Shown: positions 21,969 through 31,994 of the stretch, one piece after another | How positions within the stretch are numbered: position 1 is the stretch's first letter | Layout of the letters: every line of letters begins with the position of its first letter | Origin: Halanaerobium kushneri | GTDB lineage: Bacteria; Bacillota; Halanaerobiia; Halanaerobiales; Halanaerobiaceae | Length of the DNA: 33,047 nt | NCBI RefSeq assembly: GCF_900156285.1 | Contig: NZ_FTNC01000028.1 | Span: forward strand, 1 to 33,047 | Direction of reading: 5' to 3' | Position numbers and translations under genes: made by a program | Notes under the pieces: generated by a model | Told to the model about the DNA's origin: nothing | The model's input: only the letters and a program-made list of their open reading frames with translations | The model's database searches: none

Positions 21969-23081
21969 CTAACTCAATAATTCTTGATAAACTTTTTTAT
22001 ATTCATCAACACATTTCTCTAAAGAATAATTAGCAATAGCATATTCTTTAGCTTTTCTAGCTAAGTCTTTTCTTTTTTTAGAACTTTGATATAAATGAAA
22101 TATTTTATCTGCTAAGTCTTCAGCATTTCCCGGGTCAAAAAAGACTCCGTTATTTTTTCCTAAAACTTCGGGTAAAGGTTCAATATTTGAGGCAATAATA
22201 GCATTTTCAGCAACCATTGCTTCTACCATAGCGTTACAAAAACCTTCATATTTTGAAGTAATTGCAAAAAGATCTAATTCATTTATTACTTTATAAACAC
22301 TTTCTCTGGCTAATAACCCTGTAAAAATAACTTTGTCATTAATATCTAACTTATTAGATAACTTGATTAAATCTTTCAGTTGAGAACCTGAACCTACAAT
22401 AATTAATTTAGAGTCGGGATACTTTTTTATAAAAATACTAAAGGCTTTAATTAAGGTTCTATGATCTTTTACTTCTTCCAATCTTCCTACTGTTCCAATA
22501 ACAAAATCTTTTTCTTTCTCTATTTTATAAACTTTTCTAATAAAATTATTATTTTCTCCTTCTAAAATTTTATCTATATCAACTCCATTATAAATTATTT
22601 TTCTTTTTAAGTTTTTAGATAAAAATTTATCCCACTTAGTAAAAGCTTTTTTTGTATTGTTAGAATTAAAAACAATCTGATCTGCAAAATTTAATGTTGA
22701 TAATCTTAAAAACTTCTGATACCAAGAAATAAATCTTATATCGGTATGTATCGTTGTAACGACTTTAATATCACCAAGTATTTTAGAAATTATTCGAGCT
22801 AAAAACCCTGATAAAGTATGATGCGTATGAATAATATTAGGTTTGATAGATTTTAATATTTTAAATAATGAAATTACTTTTTTATAATCAAGCTTAGTTT
22901 TCATATTTATAGGTATAACCTCTAGATTTATGTTAATGATTTTTTTTATATTTTTAATATCTTGATTGCTATCATAGAGAGAAATAATAATCACATCGTC
23001 TGATTTGCTTAATGAATTTGCTAATTCAAATGGAATGCTTGTAATAGTTATTTTGTTTATTATATGTATTATTTTAGCCAA
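21969..23081 (-). CDS. Family 4 glycosyltransferase
   Basis: A 370-residue GT-B transferase. It shows IIHTHHTLSGFLARI in the N-terminal domain, the TVGRLEEVKDHRTLIKAF strand-loop, and the nucleotide-sugar E-x7-E site EGFCNAMVE with PLPEVLG after it. It builds the repeat unit on the cytoplasmic face of the membrane; donor unknown. The start is probably the TTG at 23081 with only a weak upstream AAGG. Its DNA and protein are noticeably richer in A/T, Lys, Ile and Asn than the cys genes. It ends 14 bp before the sulfotransferase start. Confidence 0.87.
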   Translation of the reverse strand: MAKIIHIINKITITSIPFELANSLSKSDDVIIISLYDSNQDIKNIKKIININLEVIPINMKTKLDYKKVISLFKILKSIKPNIIHTHHTLSGFLARIISKILGDIKVVTTIHTDIRFISWYQKFLRLSTLNFADQIVFNSNNTKKAFTKWDKFLSKNLKRKIIYNGVDIDKILEGENNNFIRKVYKIEKEKDFVIGTVGRLEEVKDHRTLIKAFSIFIKKYPDSKLIIVGSGSQLKDLIKLSNKLDINDKVIFTGLLARESVYKVINELDLFAITSKYEGFCNAMVEAMVAENAIIASNIEPLPEVLGKNNGVFFDPGNAEDLADKIFHLYQSSKKRKDLARKAKEYAIANYSLEKCVDEYKKVYQELLS

Positions 23082-23139
23082 ATCAATTCACAGCCTTTTT
23101 TATAAATAATATTTAGTTAATTACTAAAGTTAAATATAT

Positions 23140-23628
23140 TTACTTTCTATACAAAACTTGGTTCAAAACAACTGAATCATTTTCAACATCCTTATATACT
23201 ACTGCATTTGGCCCAACCACAACATTATCTCCCATTTTTGATGAAATAATTTTAGCTCCTGCAGAAATATAACAATTATTTCCAATGTATATCTCTTGGT
23301 TTTTCCCTTTTAAATTTTCATTAATCCCTATTGTTACCTGATGAAATATCGTAACATTATTACCAATAATAGATTTAGAAGAAATAACAACTCCTTGGCC
23401 CATATGTGGCATTCTGATGTTTGAACCAATTTTAGCTTTGTAAGAAATTTGAGAATTAATATTTAGTATAACTTTTAGTAATTTATAAAAATAATTTAAA
23501 ATTAATAACATGATTTTTTTATCTTTTAAAAATGTATAGTTTCTCAATCTATAAAAAAATAGAATTATTCCTGATTTAAAACTATTTATTTTAAAGTCTT
23601 TTTTTATTTTATCTAATAATGTATTCAT
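23140..23628 (-). CDS. Hexapeptide-repeat (left-handed beta-helix) acyltransferase, serine acetyltransferase-like
   Basis: A 162-residue protein with a short helical N-terminus (residues 1-60) and a left-handed beta-helix of hexapeptide repeats (AKIGSNIRM, SIIGNNVTI, IYIGNNCYI, KMGDNVVVGPNAVV). The HMGQGVVIS and IFHQVTIG segments place it with serine acetyltransferase-like and polysaccharide O-acetyltransferases. In this cluster, O-acetylation of a sugar is the likeliest role; cysteine synthesis is an alternative given the family. AAAGG precedes the ATG. It is shorter than biosynthetic CysE proteins, which supports the polysaccharide role. Confidence 0.8.
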   Translation of the reverse strand: MNTLLDKIKKDFKINSFKSGIILFFYRLRNYTFLKDKKIMLLILNYFYKLLKVILNINSQISYKAKIGSNIRMPHMGQGVVISSKSIIGNNVTIFHQVTIGINENLKGKNQEIYIGNNCYISAGAKIISSKMGDNVVVGPNAVVYKDVENDSVVLNQVLYRK

Positions 23629-23648
23629 GTTAAACCTTTCTCAAAAAT

Positions 23649-24887
23649 TTAATTTGACTCAATCTTATAAATAATCTCTTCATTGTAAACCGAAAAGATA
23701 ATAAGTAATAACCATAAAAAAGAATGTTGAAATGTAGATATCACAAGAAAATGCATTGTTCCACCAATAAACCCCGTTAAAAAAAATATCTTTCCTTTAA
23801 TATTAGATTTAAATATTCTAATAAATGATAGTAATAAAAATATGAAAATTGGAAATGAAGAAATAATCCCACCCTCAAGAGTTAAAAACATATACCAATT
23901 GGTAGTACTACCTCTTCCTTGAACAGAAGTATTACCTAAACCTGTACCAAATAATAAATTGTCTTTTATATTATTGAGTCCATAAACCCATCTTGACAAT
24001 CTATCCTGACCTGAACTAATATTTCTAAATGTAACTTTATCGTATATACCTCTGAAATAATAACTAATTACATCTATATTAAAATAAAACAAAATAAATA
24101 TAATGATGATTAATATCCAAATATACATTAGTCTATTTTTTGAAATTGTTATATTCTTCTTATTTAAAAATAAAATTATAAAAGTAGAAATAAAAAAACT
24201 TAGTGGTAAAAAAACAAGTCCCGCGGCCGAAAAGGTACTTAACCAACCACTTAACATAATTAAACTTAATAAGACCTTATTAATTTTTTTGATTCGACTA
24301 AATGACCATAAATACCAAACAGCAATAGGTGCTAATGTAGTAAAATAAAAAGCAACAACCCCTGGTTCAGGAGAAAACGCATAGGATCTAGAAATCCCCA
24401 TATAGACAGCTTTTGCCTCTTTATGACGAGGTAGTAAAGTTTGTATATTTATTTTGAAAAATAATTCTAAAAAAAACTCAATAACACTAAATATACTGAC
24501 AAATAAAACTCCAAGAAAATTAAACCTCAATAATGATTTGAAACTAATAGTTTGAAAAAAAATGATTTTTAAACTTAAATAACCTATTAAAAAAACATAT
24601 AAATAAGCCATAATATAATTTATAGACTTAATATTACTATTAAATAAAGATGAAGTTAACATCCCAAATATAGCAATTAATAAAAATAAATCGTCTACAT
24701 TAATTACATTAAAATTTATTTTTCCATTTCTTAAAAGTGTTTTTATAAAAAATATAAAAAATATAGCACTTCCAATTAAAACATGTAATGGAAACCAATC
24801 TCCTAAAGAAAAAGTATCTACCCAACTTATAGTAAAGACATATAAAAATATTAATATGTGGGTTAAAAATTTCTTTTTAATAATCAA
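23649..24887 (-). CDS. O-antigen polymerase/ligase-like integral membrane protein (Wzy-like)
   Basis: A polytopic protein of 412 residues with about ten to eleven hydrophobic segments. It has a large loop between late helices containing GQDRLSRWVYGLNNIKDN and GTGLGN, the pattern of the O-antigen ligase/Wzy polymerase superfamily. It would join undecaprenyl-linked repeat units on the outer face of the membrane. Sequence of such polymerases is poorly conserved, so the call rests on topology and context. The start is TTG at 24887, seven bases after GAGGG. It is the only polytopic protein in the glycosyltransferase block; no flippase is recognised. Confidence 0.75.
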   Translation of the reverse strand: MIIKKKFLTHILIFLYVFTISWVDTFSLGDWFPLHVLIGSAIFFIFFIKTLLRNGKINFNVINVDDLFLLIAIFGMLTSSLFNSNIKSINYIMAYLYVFLIGYLSLKIIFFQTISFKSLLRFNFLGVLFVSIFSVIEFFLELFFKINIQTLLPRHKEAKAVYMGISRSYAFSPEPGVVAFYFTTLAPIAVWYLWSFSRIKKINKVLLSLIMLSGWLSTFSAAGLVFLPLSFFISTFIILFLNKKNITISKNRLMYIWILIIIIFILFYFNIDVISYYFRGIYDKVTFRNISSGQDRLSRWVYGLNNIKDNLLFGTGLGNTSVQGRGSTTNWYMFLTLEGGIISSFPIFIFLLLSFIRIFKSNIKGKIFFLTGFIGGTMHFLVISTFQHSFLWLLLIIFSVYNEEIIYKIESN

Positions 24888-24916
24888 AATAATCCCTCAA
24901 ATAATTAAATAATTTA

Positions 24917-25693
24917 TCAATCTATTAAGTGTTTATATAAAAAAGTTAAAAAACTTCTGAATAGTCTATAGAATAAAGAAATATAGATAATTATAATATT
25001 ATAATTGTTTTCTTTTAAAATTTTATACCCCTGAACAACAGCAGGAAAAAAACTAGTAGACGTTACTCCCACCGTTCTAAAATTAGAAATTAATTTATTA
25101 ATATAGACAGTTTCAATATCTGAATTATAAACTTTCAACATAAAGTCATAATCAGAAGCAGTTTTAAACTCTAATTCAAATAAACCAATTTTTTCATAAA
25201 CCCACTTTTTAACAAAGCATGTTGGATGATTATAGGGAACTTTTTCAGAAAAATCAAACTTACTTTTCCTCTTTTTATGAATTTTATAAAGAACATCTTT
25301 ATCATTATATTTTGCCATATTACCATGTACTAAACCAACATTTCTATTTTTGGTAAAAATCTTGACAACAGCTTCAACAGCATCTATCTCATACCAATCA
25401 TCACTATTAACAATACCTATAATCTCTCCATTTGCCATACTAATGCCTTTATTCATAGCATCATAAATACCATCATCTGGCTTAGATATCCATTTTAATC
25501 TACCATTAAATTTTGCCTCATACTCTTTTATAATATCCAAAGTGTTATCTGTTGAATCACCATCAACTATAATATATTCAATATTATCATAAGTCTGATT
25601 TAATACTGATTCTATGGTATCTCTAATATGTTTTTCACTATTATAACAAACAGTAATTATTGAAACTAATGGTTTCGGATTATTTTCACTCAA
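24917..25693 (-). CDS. Family 2 glycosyltransferase
   Basis: An inverting GT-A transferase of 258 residues: PLVSIITVCYNSEKHIRDTI at the start, IIVDGDSTDNT (donor site), the metal-binding SDDWYE motif and NHPTCFVKKWVYEKIG. It belongs to the WcaA-like group common in exopolysaccharide loci. The last 30 residues are hydrophobic and may touch the membrane. The start is TTG at 25693 after GAGG. It follows fcl by 18 bp. Sugar donor is unknown; fucose or rhamnose donors are made by adjacent genes. Confidence 0.87.
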   Translation of the reverse strand: MSENNPKPLVSIITVCYNSEKHIRDTIESVLNQTYDNIEYIIVDGDSTDNTLDIIKEYEAKFNGRLKWISKPDDGIYDAMNKGISMANGEIIGIVNSDDWYEIDAVEAVVKIFTKNRNVGLVHGNMAKYNDKDVLYKIHKKRKSKFDFSEKVPYNHPTCFVKKWVYEKIGLFELEFKTASDYDFMLKVYNSDIETVYINKLISNFRTVGVTSTSFFPAVVQGYKILKENNYNIIIIYISLFYRLFRSFLTFLYKHLID

Positions 25694-25710
25694 TATTATA
25701 ACCTCACAAA

Positions 25711-26637
25711 CTAATAATTTTCTTTAAACCACTGATAAGTATCTTTAATTCCTTCTTCCAATGATATCTGAGCTTCCCAGCCTAAATCATTAAGTCTAGT
25801 AACATCTAATAATTTTCTTGGGGTACCATCAGGTTTAGATAAGTCATTAACTATCTCACCTTCAAAACCAACTATATTTTTAATTAGTTGAGCAAGTTCC
25901 AAAATGGAAATATCCTTCCCTACTCCAACATTAACAAACTGATTTCTATCATAATTATTCATTAAAAATAATAAAGAATCTGCCAGATCATCAACGTGTA
26001 AAAATTCTCTCTTAGGTTTACCTGTACCCCAGATAACAACTTCATCTTCATCATTAACCTTTGCCTCATGAAACTTTCTAATTAGAGCTGGTAAGACATG
26101 AGAAGTTTCTAAATCAAAATTATCATTAGGTCCATAAAGATTGGTAGGCATTGCAGAAATGAAATTAGTTCCATACTGTTTATTGTAATGTTCACAAAGT
26201 TTAATACCTGTTATTTTAGCTACTGCATAGCTTTCATTTGTAGATTCAAGTTTTCCAGAAAGAAGATATTCTTCTTTCATTGGCTGATCAGCATATTTAG
26301 GATAGATACAGGAACTACCTAAAAACAATAACTTCTTAACATCATTTTGATAGGCTGCTTCTATTACATTGCTTTCTATCATTAAGTTATCATATAAAAA
26401 TTCTGCTGAGTAATTATCGTTAGCCTGGATACCACCAACTTTAGCAGCTGCTAAAATTACATACTCAGGTCTTTCTTCTTTGAAAAATTCTTCTACTTTT
26501 TCCTGCCTTCTTAAATCAAGTTCAGAAGAAGTTCTATAGACTAAATTATTATATCCTTCTTTTTTTAGATTTCTCATTATAGCTGAGCCAACTAAACCTC
26601 TATGACCGGCTACATATATCTTTGCATCTTTTTCCAT
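25711..26637 (-). CDS. fcl: GDP-L-fucose synthase
   Basis: Fcl/WcaG does the epimerisation and NADPH reduction that turn GDP-4-keto-6-deoxymannose into GDP-L-fucose. The 308-residue protein has [14 protein letters not shown] at the N-terminus, [11 protein letters not shown], the [12 protein letters not shown] strand with the Ser/Cys and catalytic YAVAK, and GVGKDISI near the end. Length is standard and no key residue is missing. AAAGGTG precedes the ATG. It lies 25 bp after gmd and forms with it the fucose pair. Confidence 0.95.
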   Translation of the reverse strand: MEKDAKIYVAGHRGLVGSAIMRNLKKEGYNNLVYRTSSELDLRRQEKVEEFFKEERPEYVILAAAKVGGIQANDNYSAEFLYDNLMIESNVIEAAYQNDVKKLLFLGSSCIYPKYADQPMKEEYLLSGKLESTNESYAVAKITGIKLCEHYNKQYGTNFISAMPTNLYGPNDNFDLETSHVLPALIRKFHEAKVNDEDEVVIWGTGKPKREFLHVDDLADSLLFLMNNYDRNQFVNVGVGKDISILELAQLIKNIVGFEGEIVNDLSKPDGTPRKLLDVTRLNDLGWEAQISLEEGIKDTYQWFKENY

Positions 26638-26662
26638 CTATAACACACCTTTCACTTTGATA

Positions 26663-27706
26663 TTAAATATCTCCGTGTTTTTCTATTGCTTCTAAGTCAG
26701 ATTGAACCATTAACTGTACTAATTCTTTAAATTTAACTTCTGGTTCCCAGCCCAGTTCTTCTTTAGCTTTGCTAGGATCTCCTATTAATAAATCAACTTC
26801 TGTTGGCCTAAAGTATTTAGGATCAACTTCTACTAATACTTTACCAGTATCTTTATCTATACCCTTTTCATCTACACCTTCACCCTGCCATTCTATCTCA
26901 ACATCAACATGGCTAAAGGCAGCTTCTACAAATTCTCTTACTGTATGAGTTTCTCCTGTTGCTATCACAAAATCTTCTGGAGTATCATGCTGTAACATCA
27001 TCCACATCATCTTAACATAGTCTTCGGCATACCCCCAGTCTCTTTTAGCATTCATATTACCTAAATATATTTTATCCTGTTTACCTTTTGTTATTCTGGC
27101 AACAGCTCTTGTTATCTTTCTGGTTACAAATCTTTTACCTCTTCTTGGTGATTCATGATTAAATAAAATACCATTCACAGCAAAAAGATCATAAGCCTCA
27201 CGATAGTTTTTAACTATCCAATAAGCATAAAGCTTAGCTGCAGCATAGGGACTTCTTGGATAAAAAGGTGTTTTCTCTGTCTGAGGAACTTCTTGAACTT
27301 CTCCATACAATTCACTGGTAGAAGCCTGATAGAATTTACAATCCACTTCAGATTCTTTAATTGCATCAAGTAATCTTAAAGTCCCCATTGCATCTACATC
27401 TGTTGTATATTCTGGTATTTCAAAAGAAGTACCTACATGACTCTGAGCTGCAAGGTTATATATTTCATCTGGATTTATTTTTTCTACTAAACGACTTAAA
27501 TTGCTGGAATCAGTCATATCACCATAATGAAGTTTTAATCTTATATTTTCTTCATGTGGATCCTGATAGATATGATCAATTCTTTGGGTGTTAAATGTAG
27601 AAGATCTTCTTATTATTCCGTGAACTTCGTATCCTTTTTCTAATAATAATTCAGCTAAGTATGAACCATCCTGCCCTGTTATTCCTGTAATTAATGCTTT
27701 TTTCAT
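26663..27706 (-). CDS. gmd: GDP-mannose 4,6-dehydratase
   Basis: First step from GDP-mannose to GDP-L-fucose. The 347-residue protein opens [20 protein letters not shown] and continues [17 protein letters not shown], the diagnostic Gmd N-terminus. The catalytic STSELYG and YAAAK motifs and [13 protein letters not shown] follow, and [10 protein letters not shown] confirms the subgroup. Length is normal. GGGGGAT precedes the ATG. GDP-mannose must come from the intact ManC at 17399-18475, since the manC copy directly upstream is a pseudogene. Confidence 0.96.
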   Translation of the reverse strand: MKKALITGITGQDGSYLAELLLEKGYEVHGIIRRSSTFNTQRIDHIYQDPHEENIRLKLHYGDMTDSSNLSRLVEKINPDEIYNLAAQSHVGTSFEIPEYTTDVDAMGTLRLLDAIKESEVDCKFYQASTSELYGEVQEVPQTEKTPFYPRSPYAAAKLYAYWIVKNYREAYDLFAVNGILFNHESPRRGKRFVTRKITRAVARITKGKQDKIYLGNMNAKRDWGYAEDYVKMMWMMLQHDTPEDFVIATGETHTVREFVEAAFSHVDVEIEWQGEGVDEKGIDKDTGKVLVEVDPKYFRPTEVDLLIGDPSKAKEELGWEPEVKFKELVQLMVQSDLEAIEKHGDI

Positions 27707-27725
27707 TATTTAATTATCCCCCAAA

Positions 27726-28619
27726 TTATAATAACTTATTTAGCTCTTTTTCAACCAGTATTTCTTACAACTCTTTTACATGCTGGTCATTATCTTTATT
27801 ACAGACTAAAACTGCCTACATCATCCCATTTAAAACTGCCGGGTACAACATAGATATTATCTACTTTTTCTAGTATTCCATATTATATTGAAATACTATC
27901 TAATTTTTTGAATTCAATTTTAATTACTTTATCTGTTTCTGAACTTTCTAATACTTTTTTTATTTTTCTAAAGCCTGATCAAGTTCCGACATATATTTTC
28001 CGAACATTTCTCTAATTGTTTTTACTTTCCAGATAAATATACCGCTGTTCCAAAGATAATTATCTGATTTTAAAAAATGAACTACTCTTTTATAGCCCGG
28101 TTTTTCAGTGAAATTATTTGCTTTGACCTATTTTTTGATTTTTGCTAACCGTAGTTTATGTAGCCATAACATGTTTCTGGTTTTGAATTTTCAATCCCAA
28201 TTATAACTAGATTAGATTCAGTTTCTGTAATTTCTTCCGCTTTTTTTAGATTTTCTATAAACTCCTGATTATTAATTATTACATGATAAGCAGGAAGAAT
28301 GGTCATTACAGTCTCCGGTTATTTTTTCAATATATAAGAAATCCAGATCAATACAGGCAGATGTATTTTTGTGCATTGGTTCTATACTTATATTTGCTGA
28401 AGGTATTTCTAGCAGATATTTTTTAACATCTATTGCATAATCTTTACCAGTAGCAACAAATATCTGATCATAATCAGCAATCTTATTAATTATATCTAGA
28501 GTTAGCTGAATCATATTTATACTAACATCATAAGTTTAAAATTGTTTTAATTTCACTTTTAAAATTAATAACCAGAATCTACTTCCTATAACGCTTGCTA
28601 TGATTAGTGGTGTAATTAT
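27726..28619 (-). pseudogene. manC: Decayed mannose-1-phosphate guanylyltransferase
   Basis: The 0.9-kb gap between gmd and the next gene holds a broken manC. The start reads ATA-ITPLIIASVIGSRFW, matching [16 protein letters not shown] but with the start codon lost and the GGEGTR nucleotide site destroyed. Stops and frameshifts follow. A readable piece (28272-28514) contains IINKIADYDQIFVATGKDY and SANISIEPMHKNTSACI. Near the end KWDDVGSF and then VCNKDNDQHVKEL are joined after a deletion of roughly 55 residues. The order of blocks is the same as in the intact copy at 17399. No ribosome binding site-start pair remains, so it is not functional. Confidence 0.9.
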
Positions 28620-28650
28620 TTAAACACCTATTTTTTAAAAAGTCATTGAA

Positions 28651-29508
28651 TTAAAATTTTATATTACAAATTTTTTTAAAATAATTTAACCATTTTGAGT
28701 AATTAATATTAATACCTGAAATATCTTCTATATGTTTAAAAGTTGGAGTTAGTTTATTATATAAATAATTGAAAACATCCATATTTCTATTTGAATAAAT
28801 AAAAATATCCTTTCTAATAAGCAAATATTGTTTTATGAAATCTGGCTCATTCCAAGTATCGAATTCATGATTTTCATCGTTTAAAGTTCTAATTATTAAA
28901 GGGCTTTTAACTTTCACTATTGGAAAATTTTTCAGTATTCTTGGCCATAATTCTTCATCAGCAGAATAAGAGTAAGAATTAGAAAATAAATAATTATCTT
29001 TTAATAATTTAAGATTAAAAGCTACACTGCTACAGGGTAATGTAAAGTCATTTTGAATGAATTTTGAAATTTCACCTTTATCATAATAATTAATGCTATC
29101 TTTGAAATAAAATAAACTTTTAATAAAGTTTTTAATAGGATATCCTTTAATTTTTTGTTCTGATGATATTAAAGCAATTTCTGGATATTCATTGTCTATT
29201 TTCCTATATTTATCTAATATACCTGGTAACAAAATATCATCATCATGATTGATTATTAAATAATCAGAACTACAGTTTTGAATGCATTGATTCCAATTAT
29301 TAACCATCCCCTTTACCGAATCATTTAAAAAAATATTTATATTTAGTGAAGTATTATGAATTTTGCTTAGAATAAGTTCAACATCCTCAGTTGGTTCTAT
29401 ATAACAATTTATTTCTTGGATTAAATTTTGATCAAGTTTTTCTAAGGCTTTTAAAGTTTGAGGGAATACTTTTTTATATTTATAAATTGGTATAGAAATA
29501 GTAAACAA
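28651..29508 (-). CDS. Family 2 glycosyltransferase, divergent
   Basis: A 285-residue GT-A-like transferase: FTISIPIYKYKKVFPQTL at the start and the donor/metal motif NHDDDILLPG. The CSSVAFN and YSADEELWPRI segments follow; the late acidic cluster EELW is where many GT2 enzymes place the catalytic base. The usual VDNGS strand is weak, so it is a divergent member. The start is TTG at 29508, seven bases after AGGATG. It lies between rfbD and the manC pseudogene and is very AT-rich. Confidence 0.8.
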   Translation of the reverse strand: MFTISIPIYKYKKVFPQTLKALEKLDQNLIQEINCYIEPTEDVELILSKIHNTSLNINIFLNDSVKGMVNNWNQCIQNCSSDYLIINHDDDILLPGILDKYRKIDNEYPEIALISSEQKIKGYPIKNFIKSLFYFKDSINYYDKGEISKFIQNDFTLPCSSVAFNLKLLKDNYLFSNSYSYSADEELWPRILKNFPIVKVKSPLIIRTLNDENHEFDTWNEPDFIKQYLLIRKDIFIYSNRNMDVFNYLYNKLTPTFKHIEDISGININYSKWLNYFKKICNIKF

Positions 29509-29519
29509 AAAATCACATC

Positions 29520-30377
29520 CTAATTACTTTTCATTAAAAACAATCTATTTATAAAATGTCTAATAGTGCTTTTATAAGAAACTAGTAAACTAAAACCACT
29601 TATTTTTAATATTTTTTTTGATAAACGAGAATTTTTAGGTCTTTCAGCCTTGGTCTTAAACTCATCACTACTAACTGGTTTAACCTTAACTTCAATATTT
29701 GCAGCCTTAAATATCTCTTTTGCAAACTTATACCAGTTGCAAAATCCTTCATTGGTTGCATGATAAATTCCATACTTATCAGTTTTTATCATATCAATTA
29801 TTAATTCTGCTAAATCACCAGTATAAGTAGGTGATCCATATTGATCAGCAACAACTGATATTTCATCTCTTTCCTCACCTAATTTAAGCATAGTCTTTAC
29901 AAAATTTTCACCATGCTCACCAAAAACCCAGGAAGTTCTAACAATAAAATATTTATCTAATAATTTCTGTATCTTCTGCTCACCCTGATATTTAGTTTCA
30001 CCATAATAATTAATGGGGTTAGGAGGAGCTGTCACTTCAAAAGGTTTTTCACCTTGGCCATCAAAAACATAATCAGTACTAATATAAAGCATTTTAGCAT
30101 CTAATTCTTTAGCAGCTTCAGTTACATACCTTGTTCCTTCTACATTAACTTGATAACAGAGATTTCTTTCCACTTCAGCCTGATCAACATCAGTATAAGC
30201 AGCACAGTGGATAATTACATCAGGTGCATAATCTAAAATGAAGTCTTTAGTTTCTTGTTCATTAGTTAAATCAAAATCTTCTTTGTCTACACCTAAATAT
30301 TCAATGTTTTCTTCATTTAATTTCTCAACCACATCATAACCTAACTGACCATCAGCACCAGTTACTAAGACTTTCAT
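29520..30377 (-). CDS. rfbD: dTDP-4-dehydrorhamnose reductase
   Basis: Last step of dTDP-L-rhamnose synthesis, an NAD(P)H-dependent reduction. VTGADGQLGYDVV is the N-terminal dinucleotide site; CAAYTDVDQAE, the STDYVFDG strand and catalytic YGETK follow, with RTSWVFGEHG after them. ERPKNSRLSK near the C-terminus is the hallmark of RmlD. Length (285 residues) is normal. The start overlaps the rfbB stop by four bases (ATGA), so the two are translationally coupled. Confidence 0.96.
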   Translation of the reverse strand: MKVLVTGADGQLGYDVVEKLNEENIEYLGVDKEDFDLTNEQETKDFILDYAPDVIIHCAAYTDVDQAEVERNLCYQVNVEGTRYVTEAAKELDAKMLYISTDYVFDGQGEKPFEVTAPPNPINYYGETKYQGEQKIQKLLDKYFIVRTSWVFGEHGENFVKTMLKLGEERDEISVVADQYGSPTYTGDLAELIIDMIKTDKYGIYHATNEGFCNWYKFAKEIFKAANIEVKVKPVSSDEFKTKAERPKNSRLSKKILKISGFSLLVSYKSTIRHFINRLFLMKSN

Positions 30378-31408
30378 CTTTTATCACCCTGCTTATCTCC
30401 ATACATCTTTTGATAATAATCCTGATATTCGCCACTAAGAATATTCTGCCACCATTCTTCATTATCAAGATACCACTTAATTGTTTTTTTTATGCCTTGA
30501 TCAAATAAAATTGTCGGTTCCCAATCTAATTCTTCTGATATTTTAGTAGGATCAATGGCATATCTTAGATCATGCCCGGCCCTATCTTCAACAAAAGTAA
30601 TTAAAGATTCTGGTTTATCAAGTTCATTTAAAATAGTTTTTACAACTTCTAAATTACTTCTTTCATTATGACCACCTATATTATAGACTTCTCCTTGTTG
30701 ACCTTTATGTAAAATAAGATCTATAGCCTCACAATGATCTTTCACATATAACCAGTCTCTAACATTTTCTCCCTTTCCATAAACAGGTAGTTCTTCTTCT
30801 GCTAAAGCTTTTGAAATCATTAATGGTATTAATTTTTCTGGAAACTGATAAGGACCATAATTATTAGAGCAACGCGAAATAGTCACTGGCAAATTAAAAG
30901 TTCTATGATAGGCTTCAACTAATAAATCAGCAGAAGCTTTAGAAGCAGAATAAGGTGAAGAAGTAGTTATTGAAGTTTCTTCTGTAAACATTAAATCCGG
31001 TTTATCTAATGGTAAATCACCATATACCTCATCAGTAGATACCTGATGAAATCTTTTTATACCATATTCTCTACAGGCAGCCATTAAAACCTGAGTTCCC
31101 AGGATATTAGTCTCTAAAAATACTCCTGGATCTTTAATTGAACGATCAACATGAGATTCAGCAGCAAAGTTAACAACCATATCAAAATTTTCTTTTTTAA
31201 ATAAATCAAAAATAAAGTCTCTGTCTCTAATATCACCTTTGATAAATTTGAAATTATCATTATCCATTACATGTTCTAATGTTTCTAAGTTACCTGCATA
31301 AGTTAAAGCATCAAGACAAACAATATCATAATCAGGATGCTGATCAAGCATATAAAATATAAAATTACTGCCAATAAATCCGGCTCCTCCAGTCACTAAA
31401 ATCTTCAT
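30374..31408 (-). CDS. rfbB: dTDP-glucose 4,6-dehydratase
   Basis: Second enzyme of dTDP-rhamnose synthesis. The 344-residue protein opens KILVTGGAGFIGSNF, continues DALTYAGNLE, and carries the catalytic STDEVYGDL and YSASKASAD motifs, then SRCSNNYGPYQFPEKLIPLM and RDWLYVKDHC. Length is standard and all motifs are intact. GTGAGG precedes the ATG. It follows rfbC by 21 bp and overlaps rfbD. Confidence 0.97.
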   Translation of the reverse strand: MKILVTGGAGFIGSNFIFYMLDQHPDYDIVCLDALTYAGNLETLEHVMDNDNFKFIKGDIRDRDFIFDLFKKENFDMVVNFAAESHVDRSIKDPGVFLETNILGTQVLMAACREYGIKRFHQVSTDEVYGDLPLDKPDLMFTEETSITTSSPYSASKASADLLVEAYHRTFNLPVTISRCSNNYGPYQFPEKLIPLMISKALAEEELPVYGKGENVRDWLYVKDHCEAIDLILHKGQQGEVYNIGGHNERSNLEVVKTILNELDKPESLITFVEDRAGHDLRYAIDPTKISEELDWEPTILFDQGIKKTIKWYLDNEEWWQNILSGEYQDYYQKMYGDKQGDKR

Positions 31409-31429
31409 TTATTTAAAACCTCACTTATC

Positions 31430-31981
31430 TTAATATTTAAAGTTGCAGTCACTATTTTTTAATAAAGGTGCATTTTTATCTTTATCTGATAAAACAGGTT
31501 TATCAATATCCCAGTCAACACTAATTTCTGGGTCATCAAATCTAATACTTCTATCATATTCAGGAGCATAATATTCATCAACTTTATACTGAACCTCTGC
31601 ATTCTCACTTAAGGTTAAAAATCCATGAGCAAATCCTTTAGGTATTAAAAATTGTTTTTTATTCTCAGCGCTTAATTCTACTCCAACCCACTTTTTATAT
31701 GTAGGTGAACCTTCCCTTAAGTCAACTGTAACATCATAAATCTTTCCCTGAGTACAGCGAACTAATTTAATCTGTGCTTTGGGTTCTAGCTGAAAATGCA
31801 AACCTCTCAAAACTCCCTTTTCTTTTGATAGAGAATGATTATCCTGAATAAATTCTATATCTATACCTAATTCTTTAAATTTCTGAGCTGAATAACTTTC
31901 CATAAACCAGCCTCTATTATCTTCAAAAACCTGTGGTTCAATTATATATAAATCATCAATCTCAGTTTTGATTAGTTCCAT
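31430..31981 (-). CDS. rfbC: dTDP-4-dehydrorhamnose 3,5-epimerase
   Basis: A cupin-fold epimerase of 183 residues. The conserved QDNHSLSKEKGVLRGLHFQ contains the catalytic His, VRCTQGKIYDVTVDLR is the next strand, and FLIPKGFAHGFLTLSE plus YAPEYDRSIRFDDPEI complete the active site. I chose the ATG at 31981, four bases after GAGGTG, over an in-frame TTG at 31993 that lies before the ribosome binding site. It starts 14 bp after the rfbA stop. Confidence 0.96.
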   Translation of the reverse strand: MELIKTEIDDLYIIEPQVFEDNRGWFMESYSAQKFKELGIDIEFIQDNHSLSKEKGVLRGLHFQLEPKAQIKLVRCTQGKIYDVTVDLREGSPTYKKWVGVELSAENKKQFLIPKGFAHGFLTLSENAEVQYKVDEYYAPEYDRSIRFDDPEISVDWDIDKPVLSDKDKNAPLLKNSDCNFKY

Positions 31982-31994
31982 ACTACACCTCAAA

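Noticed and set aside
23140-23628. Serine acetyltransferase for cysteine synthesis (cysE)
   Set aside because: The beta-helix is similar, but the protein is short and lies in a glycosyltransferase cluster, so a polysaccharide O-acyltransferase is more likely.
28272-28514. Separate 80-residue gene between gmd and the GT2
   Set aside because: It is an internal fragment of the manC pseudogene, matching residues about 39-90 of the intact enzyme.
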